From: Anaerolinea sp.
GTDB taxonomy: Bacteria > Chloroflexota > Anaerolineae > Anaerolineales > Villigracilaceae
Assembly (NCBI GenBank): GCA_020720965.1
Contig: DYNS01000104.1
Coordinates: 1 to 8,940, forward strand
Direction: 5' to 3'
Length of the DNA stretch: 8,940 bases
In this document: piece by piece, positions 1 to 6,193 of the stretch
Layout of the letters: each line of letters opens with the position of its first letter
Position numbering within the stretch: position 1 is the stretch's first letter
The notes under the pieces: model-generated
Database searches by the model: none
What the model was told of the DNA's origin: nothing
The model's input: the letters and a program-made list of their open reading frames with translations, nothing else
Made by a program: the position numbers and the translations under genes

Positions 1-190
1 ACCGGTTCACCTTTCCAGCCAGCATTTTTAGCCGTTATCCCGGCTGAATAGATACGATTGGGGATTGGAAAAGTCGCTGCGGCTGGCGTGCGTGTGCGGG
101 GCGCTCTCCACGCAGGCGGCGGGCGGCACGGCGGCGCAACCGACTTTAGAGGAGGCTTTGCAAAGTTTGGCTGCTTCGATTTTCGGGTAG
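1..190 (+). pseudogene. 3' remnant of a PfkB-family carbohydrate kinase
   Basis: From about base 32 to the TAG at 188-190, one frame reads LEKSLRLACVCGALSTQAAG followed by GTAAQPTLEEAL. This is the typical C-terminal helix region of ribokinase/PfkB sugar kinases, just after their GAGD catalytic loop. The reading cannot come from an intact upstream gene. All three forward frames stop early, at 29-31, 45-47 and 49-51, so no frame is open from base 1 to the TAG. The first 45 bases still resemble the stretch around the GAGD loop (TGSPFQPAFLA in one frame, FTFPASIFSRYPG in another), but the catalytic GAGD itself is not readable. Either the gene is decayed by small indels, or the sequence has errors here. 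The family call is fairly sure; whether it is a pseudogene depends on sequence quality. Confidence 0.6.
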
Positions 191-214
191 AATCTGCCCA
201 AAAAGGAGCAAGCC

Positions 215-694
215 ATGTCTGCCAATCCAACTTCGTTTTCCACACCGCGCTATGTTCTGGTCGCGGGTTCTCTGGGGGTATTTATTGCGCTTGCCTTGTT
301 TCACTTTCAATACCCATCCCCCGGCGATGCCGCCGGGCAGGTTTTTGTCTCCACTTCGGAATTTGGCGTTTGGGTGTTCCTGCAAACCATTCACCTTTGT
401 GTATTGAGCATTGCCCTGCTGCCACTTTGGAGTATGTTCCTGCGCTCTTTTCGCGCCCAAACCCAATCCGCGCCAGAAAAAAGCCGGGTTCGGGCAATTG
501 TGCTGGGGCAGGCTGTGCTGCTAACAGGGCTGATATTTTTCGTTCTTTGGTTTCTTTCGGTTACACGCACCCAACTCTTCGCCCCCAGCCTCCACACACC
601 ACGCGGAATCGAAGAGAATTTGAAGACAGGCTTCGCCACCCTGCTGCCCTTTGCCGCCAGCCTGCTGGCAAACCTTCTTGGCTTTAGCCTTTAA
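215..694 (+). CDS. Small four-helix integral membrane protein, function unknown
   Basis: This is a 159-residue protein that I do not recognise as a named family. The start is ATG at 215, supported by an AGGAG Shine-Dalgarno sequence at 204-208. Four hydrophobic segments are visible, at about residues 13-30, 51-76, 93-114 and 139-157. A polar linker (about 77-92) and a loop (about 115-138) separate them. The protein has no signal peptide distinct from the first helix, no cysteine cluster and no obvious catalytic motif. It starts 24 bases after the sugar-kinase remnant and ends 12 bases before the permease gene, so it is probably co-transcribed with the permease. A role as a small partner or accessory protein of that permease is possible, but it rests only on this spacing. 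A longer overlapping reading from 58 uses the wrong frame and has no ribosome site. Confidence 0.75.
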   Translation: MSANPTSFSTPRYVLVAGSLGVFIALALFHFQYPSPGDAAGQVFVSTSEFGVWVFLQTIHLCVLSIALLPLWSMFLRSFRAQTQSAPEKSRVRAIVLGQAVLLTGLIFFVLWFLSVTRTQLFAPSLHTPRGIEENLKTGFATLLPFAASLLANLLGFSL

Positions 695-706
695 GCGCGA
701 GGAAAC

Positions 707-2890
707 ATGAACAAACGCACCCTAAAACGACAACTGAATCTCGCCCAGGTAGTTATGCTTGGCACTGCCGGGGCAATTGGCGCACAGTTATTTGTGCTCA
801 CAGGCTATGGAGCCGCCATGTCTGGTCCCGCCTTTGTTTTGGCAATTATCCTCGGTGGCTTGCTAAGTTACAGCATCGCGCTCAACTATGGCGAGCTGGC
901 GACCATGTTCCCCGAAACAGGCGGAGCAATGACCTATGTGCGCGAAGCCTGGGGACGTAACCTGCTTTCCTACTTGGTCGGCTCGCTAGATTGCCTATCC
1001 AGCACCTTCTTCGCAGCGCTTTCCGCCGTTGGGTTTGCCTACTCCCTGCAAATCTTCTTCCCGGCTCTGCCCATTGTACCAACCGCAATAGGCATCATCC
1101 TGTTCTTCATCGTACTCAACCTGTTGGGGGTAGGCAATATCGGTAACCTTCAGGTTGTGCTGGGCGGCATTCTTCTATTTTTATTGCTCGCATACATCGT
1201 CCTTGGGTCCAGTCTTCCCGGCGGCTTTCGTTGGGAAACCTTTTTGCCAAACGGAAAATTCTTCATCCACAACAACAATTGGGAAAATTTCTACACCCTG
1301 CTTTCCACCGTTGCGCTGGCTTATGTTGCCTACATCGGCTTTGAAGTGTTGGCAGACGATGCCGAAGAAATCAAAAACCCAGACCGCGCCCTACCCCTTG
1401 GTATCCTCATCAGCCTGACGGTACTCATCGTACTCTACCCGCTGATTGTCCTGGTCACACTCGGCACAATCCCCTGGACAGAACTGGCTGGCTCCCAAAC
1501 CGCTATGACAGATGCCGCCGAACAATTCTTGCCAGGTTGGGGTCCTATCGCCCTGGGCGTGGGGGGGATTATCGCCACATTAACCTCGCTCAACACCGCT
1601 TTATTAAGCGCCACCCGCGAAGCCTTCACCCTTAGCAGAGACGGTATGTGGCCCCGCATCCTCTCCCGCATGGGGCGCTTTCGCACGCCTTATGTTTCCG
1701 TTCTGGTCATTGGCGCCATTGTCATGGCAGTAGCAGCCATCGGTTTAGTAGATTTTCTAAGCTACATATCCAGTTCCGGTTATCTCTTCGTCTTGTTTTG
1801 GTCCAACCTGGCGCTCATTCGGCTAAGAAAACGTTACCCCAACCTGCGCCGACCATTTAAAGTGCCTTTCTTCCCCCTTACCGCCTATCTGGCAGTAGCT
1901 TCCTGTTTTCTGATAATTTCCTTCACCGAATGGCGCGCCCTCGTCTTTGGCGCTGGATTGCTACTCACCCTGACCATCATCTACTACGTAGCGCCCTTCG
2001 CCCGGCGCGTCTATCTGACAAACCTTCAGCCTCTAAAAAACATGAAAGACCGCATCCTTGTCCCGGTTGCCAACCCACGCAGCGGCACGCAGATGGTCAA
2101 CATGGCAGCCATTCTGGCGCAAGCCAGCGAGGGGACAAGTGTATGCGTCTTCCGGGTAATCGCACAAACAGGCGTTCAAAAAATCGCCCCGCATTTGCCC
2201 GGCGAAACCCTGCGAGAAGCATCCCAACGCAATGTTCCTCTATATGCAAAAAATCAGGTCGCCGATACTATTGCCGCAGGAATCTTAGAAGAAATTGAGA
2301 CTCACCCCAACATTAAATTCGTAATGATGGGCTGGCCCGGTCCCATCCACCCGGAAACCAACTCTCCGAACCCGGTCAAGACCCTGCTGGAGAAAGCCCC
2401 CACAAACATCGCGGTCTTGCTTAGCCGGAATATCGGAAAAATTCGCAGCATCCTCGTTCCCATCGGCGGCGGTTTACATTCGCGGCTGGCGTTACGAACG
2501 GCTTACGAAATCGCCGACCAGGAAAGCGCAAAAATCACCGTATTACACATCTACTCAGGCAGCGCCGAACCGGTAGATGTAGACGACAAAATGGCATTCC
2601 TGCGCGAGGTAGTCACAGATGAACTGGGGGGCATCCCGGCTCGCCTCCACTTACACGTTGCCCAGGCAGAACGGGTCACAGAGGGAGTCTTACAGGAAGC
2701 CCGCCAAAATTCGTATGACTTGCTTGTCATGGGCGCATCGGAAGAATATGGCTCTAAAACTCGCTTGTTCGGCTCGGTGGACGATTGGGTTATTGAACAT
2801 ATCGAACACTGCTCGGTATTGCTTGTGCGCCAGCACGAGGCAGCACCCATCCGCTGGCTACGCAGGAATATCTCTCAAGAAGAAAAATAA
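707..2890 (+). CDS. APC-superfamily amino-acid permease fused to two C-terminal USP domains
   Basis: This 727-residue protein has a membrane transporter half (about 1-440) and a cytoplasmic half (about 445-712). The transporter half opens with the APC signature GTAGAIGAQLFVLTGYGAAM in helix 1. YGELATMFPETGGAMTYVRE (61-80) and GFEVLADDAEEIKNP (211-225) are typical of the amino acid-polyamine-organocation superfamily, and I count about 12 hydrophobic segments. The tail carries two universal-stress-protein folds, each beginning with a beta strand: RILVPVANP at 449 and SILVPIGGG at 581. The classical USP nucleotide loop is G-x2-G-x9-G-S/T. Domain 1 keeps G542-x-x-G545 but lacks the later G-S, while domain 2 keeps G-S (689-690) but has Glu at the second glycine. 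The start is ATG at 707 with GAGGAAA at 699-705, 12 bases after the preceding stop. The role is probably uptake of an amino acid or amine, gated or stabilised by the USP tail. Substrate unknown. Confidence 0.9.
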   Translation: MNKRTLKRQLNLAQVVMLGTAGAIGAQLFVLTGYGAAMSGPAFVLAIILGGLLSYSIALNYGELATMFPETGGAMTYVREAWGRNLLSYLVGSLDCLSSTFFAALSAVGFAYSLQIFFPALPIVPTAIGIILFFIVLNLLGVGNIGNLQVVLGGILLFLLLAYIVLGSSLPGGFRWETFLPNGKFFIHNNNWENFYTLLSTVALAYVAYIGFEVLADDAEEIKNPDRALPLGILISLTVLIVLYPLIVLVTLGTIPWTELAGSQTAMTDAAEQFLPGWGPIALGVGGIIATLTSLNTALLSATREAFTLSRDGMWPRILSRMGRFRTPYVSVLVIGAIVMAVAAIGLVDFLSYISSSGYLFVLFWSNLALIRLRKRYPNLRRPFKVPFFPLTAYLAVASCFLIISFTEWRALVFGAGLLLTLTIIYYVAPFARRVYLTNLQPLKNMKDRILVPVANPRSGTQMVNMAAILAQASEGTSVCVFRVIAQTGVQKIAPHLPGETLREASQRNVPLYAKNQVADTIAAGILEEIETHPNIKFVMMGWPGPIHPETNSPNPVKTLLEKAPTNIAVLLSRNIGKIRSILVPIGGGLHSRLALRTAYEIADQESAKITVLHIYSGSAEPVDVDDKMAFLREVVTDELGGIPARLHLHVAQAERVTEGVLQEARQNSYDLLVMGASEEYGSKTRLFGSVDDWVIEHIEHCSVLLVRQHEAAPIRWLRRNISQEEK

Positions 2891-2925
2891 GACAGCCCAA
2901 TCCCGAAAAATCTCCATTTTGCCGC

Positions 2926-2953
2926 TTGACATCCTCGTTTTGGTCTTTATAAT
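2926..2953 (+). promoter_or_regulatory. Near-consensus sigma-70 promoter for the regulator/transporter unit
   Basis: A perfect -35 box TTGACA (2926-2931) and a perfect -10 box TATAAT (2948-2953) are separated by 16 bases. Transcription would begin near 2960, only about 26 bases before the regulator's ATG. Both hexamers match the consensus exactly, so this is by far the strongest promoter visible in the window. It lies in the 96-base gap after the permease gene and is followed immediately by operator half-sites, which suggests a strong promoter normally held down by a repressor. Confidence 0.85.
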
Positions 2954-2956
2954 AAT

Positions 2957-2983
2957 TGGTATGACCAGTATACCAGCGTACCA
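2957..2983. promoter_or_regulatory. FadR/GntR-type operator with extra half-sites
   Basis: TGGTATGACCA (2957-2967) is an exact TGGT-N3-ACCA palindrome, the kind of site bound by FadR-subfamily GntR regulators. ACCA recurs at 2972-2975 and 2980-2983, so three ACCA half-sites begin exactly 8 bases apart (2964, 2972, 2980). A larger inverted repeat, AATTGGTA (2954-2961) and TACCAATT (2979-2986), frames the whole region. The cluster starts 3 bases after the -10 box, covers the expected transcription start and ends 3 bases before the regulator's start codon. A bound regulator would block initiation, so autorepression is the natural reading. Binding by the adjacent gene product is inferred. Confidence 0.75.
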
Positions 2984-2986
2984 ATT

Positions 2987-3679
2987 ATGCAAAAAATAAC
3001 CAAAACCCGCCTCTCTCAGGATGCCGCCGCAAGCATCAAAGAATATCTGCGTAAAGAGAACGCCACACCCGGCGACAAACTCCCCGCAGAGCGTAATCTC
3101 TGCGAGACACTGGGAATCAGCCGCACCTCTGTGCGGGAAGCATTACGAATTTTGGAAATTCAGGGGCTAATCGAAGTCCGCCCCGGCAGCGGCGCCTATT
3201 TTTTGGGCTGGAAAAATGAACTTACCCTCTCGCTAACAGAATGGCTACCCAAAAATTTTGAAAACGTGCGTGAACACTTTGAAGTACGCCAATTAATCGA
3301 ACCCCATGCCGCCGCCCTTGCCGCCGAGCGTGCCGCCCCACAAATGATTGCGCGGATTAAAGAAACTCTGGAAGAATTCAAGCACGCCTTGCAACAAGAA
3401 GACCTTTCCGCAACCATCCTGGCAGATACGGAATTTCACCGGCTCATTTCAGAGGCATCCGGGAATCACGTCCTCACTCTCATTATGAACACCATCTCCC
3501 GCTCGCTAATGGATGGCTGGAAAGCCAGCCTGCGCGTGCCGGAAAGACCCGAAAAAACCACAACAGAACATCAACGCATCTTCGATGCCATCTGTCAGCG
3601 CGATTCGGATGCCGCCCGCCTCGCCATGCTGACGCATCTCCAAAATGCGGTGAAAGAAATCGAACACACCGTTTCCTAA
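2987..3679 (+). CDS. GntR-family transcriptional regulator, FadR subfamily with FCD ligand domain
   Basis: This 230-residue DNA-binding regulator is the normal length for the FadR subfamily. Residues 8-75 form the winged helix-turn-helix, with PGDKLPAERNLCETLGISRT and then SVREALRILEIQGLIEVRPG, the usual GntR recognition region. Residues 85-222 form the all-helical FCD effector domain. Its metal/ligand residues appear intact: D147 and H151 in DTEFHRLI, H195 in TEHQRIF and H217 in THL. FCD domains commonly bind small organic acids through a metal ion. The start is ATG at 2987, which places the wing domain at the usual distance from the N-terminus. No Shine-Dalgarno sequence is visible in the very short leader, so translation may be weak. 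The gene sits directly behind an operator-bearing promoter and is the first gene of the transporter/hydrolase/kinase unit it probably controls. The effector is unknown. Confidence 0.92.
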   Translation: MQKITKTRLSQDAAASIKEYLRKENATPGDKLPAERNLCETLGISRTSVREALRILEIQGLIEVRPGSGAYFLGWKNELTLSLTEWLPKNFENVREHFEVRQLIEPHAAALAAERAAPQMIARIKETLEEFKHALQQEDLSATILADTEFHRLISEASGNHVLTLIMNTISRSLMDGWKASLRVPERPEKTTTEHQRIFDAICQRDSDAARLAMLTHLQNAVKEIEHTVS

Positions 3680-3738
3680 CTCAACCTACAAGGAGGCACC
3701 CCAAACACGATAGACTTTTCCCAGTGCAATTGCTCTCA

Positions 3739-3757
3739 GGAGGTTACTTAAACCTCC
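3739..3757 (+). promoter_or_regulatory. Small stem-loop in the transporter leader that sequesters an SD-like motif
   Basis: GGAGGTT (3739-3745) and AACCTCC (3751-3757) form a perfect 7-bp stem with a 5-base loop. No T-run follows, so it is not an intrinsic terminator. The 120-base gap between regulator and transporter has three SD-like motifs: AAGGAGG at 3690-3696, AGGAGG at 3738-3743 (largely inside this hairpin) and AAGGAG at 3789-3794. Only the last is followed by a start codon at proper spacing. The CCTCC arm could alternatively pair with the first SD-like motif. CAATTG occurs on both sides, at 3727-3732 and 3770-3775. A role in translation control or mRNA processing is possible but unproven. 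I see no convincing second promoter in this gap. Confidence 0.4.
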
Positions 3758-3799
3758 CCCATCTCAAATCAATTGTCTTGCCAAAATAAAGGAGAATGT

Positions 3800-5254
3800 A
3801 TGAGCGCTGAAACAAAACTTATCAGCCTGGGGCAGCAACCCCCTCTAAAACTGTCCAAAGTGCCGGTGTTTGTAGGTCTTTGGGCGGCGATGGGTCCAGG
3901 CGTCATTTGGGGAGCCATGGCAATGGGCAGCGGAGAGCTCATCTGGTGGCCCTATGTCACCGCCAAGTATGGACCCGCCTTTTTGGGGCTACTTTTACCC
4001 GCCTGTATCATGCAATACTTCGTCAACCAGGAAATTTTGCGTTACACTGCCGCCACAGGCGAGGGGCTTTTTCAGGGTTTTGCTCGCTTTAACAAATGGT
4101 TTGCCGGCCTCATGTGGATTATGCTCATTATGAGCTTCTTGTGGTTTGGCGGCTTGGCATCCAGCGGCGGCACCGCCCTGTTTTCTCTCACCCAATTTCC
4201 CGCCGGGTGGGATGCAAAAACCGGCTCACTCTTTTGGGCGTATGTCCTCATTGCCCTGTCGGTTTCCGCGCTGGTCTTTGGCAAAGTGATTTACGACATT
4301 ATTGAAAAGCTGATGATGCTTATCGCCAGCGTCACCATCCTGGGGCTGTTCAGCGTCATCTGGTTCCCGGAGGTTCTTTCCACCGCCAACACCTTCTTCC
4401 CCGCCTATTTCAACCCCTTTTATGTGTTGCAAAATGGAATGCCCGCCAATTGGGACCCCAAAGATGCCAGTTCCCTCCTTACCGGCATCGCATTTGCAGG
4501 CATGGGCGGCTTCTTCAACGTAATGTATAGCTACTGGATTCGGGACAAAGGCTTGGGCATGGCAAAATACCAGGGGCGCATCACCAGCCCCGTCACCGGC
4601 ATCCCCGAAAAGATTTCTGATACCGGCTTTGCCTTCGCAGACACCGAAGAAAATCACAAGAATTGGAAAGAATGGCTGGCTTACCTGCGGCTCGATAACT
4701 TCATCGCCGTCGGTGTCAACCTTGTGACCGTCATGATGATGGCATGGCTCGCCTGGGCTTTGCTCATGCCCAAGGGTGAAATTCCCAGCGGCTGGAAACT
4801 GGTCGTTGCCCAGTCTGAATTCTTTGGTTTTGCCTGGGGTCCCATCGGCACATCCCTCTTCCTGGTTGTCGCCGCCGCCTACATGGGCAAAATTTGGTTG
4901 GGCGTGGCAGATGCCTCCTCGCGGATGCACGCCGATTTCATCCTTTCCACATTCCCGCAAGCGCAAAAATACGGCTTCCGCACCTGGTACTATGTTTTTG
5001 TGGGCATTCTCACCGCCATTGCCGTTATCACCATCCCGCTGGCTGCGCCCGATACCCTGTTACTGATGCAAGGCGTGTTTAACTACATCAGCATGGCAAT
5101 TTACACCCCGGTTCTTATCTACATGAACTATGTCATGCTGCCCAAAGCATTCCCGCAATGGGTACGCCCCTCCAATGCCGCGCTCATTGCCGTATCGGTT
5201 GTTGCCACCATTTACCTCGCCATCACAATCTGGTATCTTACAGTCGTATTCTAA
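3800..5254 (+). CDS. Nramp-fold (COG1914-like) membrane transporter lacking canonical metal-site motifs
   Basis: This is a 484-residue polytopic membrane protein with about 11-12 hydrophobic segments. Helix 1 begins GPGVIWGAMAMGSGELIWWP (32-51), which aligns with the Nramp opening GPG...DPGN. The metal-ligand motif DPGN is replaced by GSGE (43-46). In helix 6, around residues 229-251, the family's MPH motif is absent and the region reads AGMGGFFNVMYSYWIRDKG. The protein is therefore Nramp-related but is not expected to coordinate Mn2+/Fe2+ in the usual way. A long polar loop (about 250-295) follows helix 6. The start is ATG at 3800 with AAGGAG at 3789-3794. An in-frame TTG at 3773 would add nine residues that include the ribosome site itself, so I rejected it. 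Its place between a FadR-type regulator and a glycerate kinase suggests an organic or otherwise non-classical substrate. That is inference; most databases would probably label it a divalent-metal transporter. Confidence 0.8.
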   Translation: MSAETKLISLGQQPPLKLSKVPVFVGLWAAMGPGVIWGAMAMGSGELIWWPYVTAKYGPAFLGLLLPACIMQYFVNQEILRYTAATGEGLFQGFARFNKWFAGLMWIMLIMSFLWFGGLASSGGTALFSLTQFPAGWDAKTGSLFWAYVLIALSVSALVFGKVIYDIIEKLMMLIASVTILGLFSVIWFPEVLSTANTFFPAYFNPFYVLQNGMPANWDPKDASSLLTGIAFAGMGGFFNVMYSYWIRDKGLGMAKYQGRITSPVTGIPEKISDTGFAFADTEENHKNWKEWLAYLRLDNFIAVGVNLVTVMMMAWLAWALLMPKGEIPSGWKLVVAQSEFFGFAWGPIGTSLFLVVAAAYMGKIWLGVADASSRMHADFILSTFPQAQKYGFRTWYYVFVGILTAIAVITIPLAAPDTLLLMQGVFNYISMAIYTPVLIYMNYVMLPKAFPQWVRPSNAALIAVSVVATIYLAITIWYLTVVF

Positions 5255-5272
5255 ACAACATACTTCGCCCTC

Positions 5273-5325
5273 TCACCACAAAGTCACACCTACGGGGTTC
5301 GCCTTGTGGCTTTGTGGTGATTTTT
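5273..5325 (+). terminator. 16-bp stem-loop with T5 tract; CACAAAG-type palindromic repeat
   Basis: UCACCACAAAGUCACA (5273-5288) pairs with UGUGGCUUUGUGGUGA (5305-5320), giving 16 pairs with a single U-G wobble around a 16-base loop. Five T follow at 5321-5325. As RNA this has the form of an intrinsic terminator or attenuator after the transporter gene. The CACAAAG/CTTTGTG arms also resemble a family of palindromic intergenic repeats that I recall from many environmental bacterial genomes. It may therefore be a repeat element serving as a terminator. No promoter is visible between it and the next gene, so partial read-through would be needed for the hydrolase and kinase to be expressed from 2926-2953. 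Confidence 0.7.
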
Positions 5326-5351
5326 ATTCAGCCGTTTTGAGAAAGAAAACG

Positions 5352-6191
5352 ATGACAACCACCTACCGCATCACCTGTCTCATCAATAACGATGTCGCCT
5401 TCGATTCCCGCGTTTGGGGTGAACATGGGCTTTCCTTCCTCGTAGAATCTCCTGAGGGGAAAGTTCTCTTGGATACCGGGCAATCGGGCGAAGCCCTGGC
5501 GCACAACCTCGCCATGCTCAACCTTTCTTTGCAGGATGTCAATGACGTTGTTCTCAGCCATGGGCATTACGACCATACCGGCGGGCTACCCTACCTGCTT
5601 ACCCTGCCCAAACGCTTCAACATCATCGCTTCGGAACATGTTTTTGAGCCAAAGTTTAGCGCCCGTTACAACCCGCTGCGCTACATCGGCATCCCGGTCT
5701 CGCGCCAAATGCTAGAGACATCTGCCAATCTCATTCTCAGCGAAGAGCAGGTTCAGGTTCTGCCCAATGTCTTTGTGACGGGCAACATTCCCCTGCAAAG
5801 TGAATTTGAACAAGGCGACAAACCGCTCGTCCTGCTGGAAAACGGCAAAACCAAGCCAGACCTGGTCGCGGACGACCGCGCCATGGTCCTCGTCCTGCCC
5901 GATTCGTTAATCGTCCTGCTTGGCTGTTGTCATGCCGGCATCATCAACACCCTGCGCTACGTGCAGAATACCTTCCAGAAACCCATCTCCGCCGTCATGG
6001 GCGGCAGCCACCTGAAACCCGCCAGCCCAGAACGGATTGCAGCCACAATTACCACCCTGCAAACCGAATTTTCCTCCATCCAACGCTACCATCTCAATCA
6101 CTGCACCGGGTTTGACGCCCTGCACGCCCTCAAAAACGCCTTCGGTAGCCAGGTAAGCCCCTTTTTGGCAGGAGAAACCCTGGAATTTTAG
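5352..6191 (+). CDS. Metallo-beta-lactamase-fold hydrolase, dihydropterin-synthase-like group (COG1237-like)
   Basis: This is a 279-residue probable cytoplasmic metalloenzyme. It carries the zinc/iron signature SHGHYDHTGG, giving H70-x-H72-x-D74-H75. Further likely ligands are H194 in GCCHAG, H220 in MGGSHL and H250 in LNHCTG. The GGSHL and HCTG motifs are typical of the group named after archaeal 7,8-dihydropterin-6-methyl-aminobenzene-phosphate synthase, whose bacterial members mostly have no known substrate. The start is ATG at 5352, where homology begins. The frame stays open back to 5130, but those 74 codons overlap the transporter gene out of frame. The Shine-Dalgarno sequence is weak (GAGAAAG, 5339-5345). 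The stop is 2 bases before the glycerate-kinase ATG, implying translational coupling and a shared pathway, possibly hydrolysis of a phosphoester, lactone or thioester. The precise reaction cannot be named. Confidence 0.88.
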   Translation: MTTTYRITCLINNDVAFDSRVWGEHGLSFLVESPEGKVLLDTGQSGEALAHNLAMLNLSLQDVNDVVLSHGHYDHTGGLPYLLTLPKRFNIIASEHVFEPKFSARYNPLRYIGIPVSRQMLETSANLILSEEQVQVLPNVFVTGNIPLQSEFEQGDKPLVLLENGKTKPDLVADDRAMVLVLPDSLIVLLGCCHAGIINTLRYVQNTFQKPISAVMGGSHLKPASPERIAATITTLQTEFSSIQRYHLNHCTGFDALHALKNAFGSQVSPFLAGETLEF

Positions 6192-6193
6192 CC

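Noticed and set aside
185..199. GGGTAG-AAT-CTGCCC hairpin after the sugar-kinase stop as a terminator
   Set aside because: It has a six-pair stem with a wobble and a 3-base loop and is followed by A residues rather than T, so it lacks terminator form on the + strand.
58..687. A 209-codon forward open frame over the small membrane protein and the sugar-kinase tail
   Set aside because: Its residues are Cys/Arg/Pro-rich shadow sequence with no family resemblance. Both the PfkB tail and the membrane protein are read clearly in other frames, and the latter has a good Shine-Dalgarno sequence.
3773..3799. TTG start giving the transporter nine extra residues
   Set aside because: The added codons contain the AAGGAG site that serves the ATG at 3800, and the extension has no upstream Shine-Dalgarno sequence.
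4226..4966. A 246-codon antisense open frame inside the transporter gene
   Set aside because: It lies entirely opposite a gene with clear membrane-transporter features. Its His/Gly-rich sequence is what reversed transporter codons give, and there is no independent start signal.
5130..5351. Upstream extension of the metallo-hydrolase
   Set aside because: The frame is merely open. It overlaps the transporter's 3' end out of frame and runs through the 5273-5325 stem-loop, and recognisable homology starts at ATG 5352.
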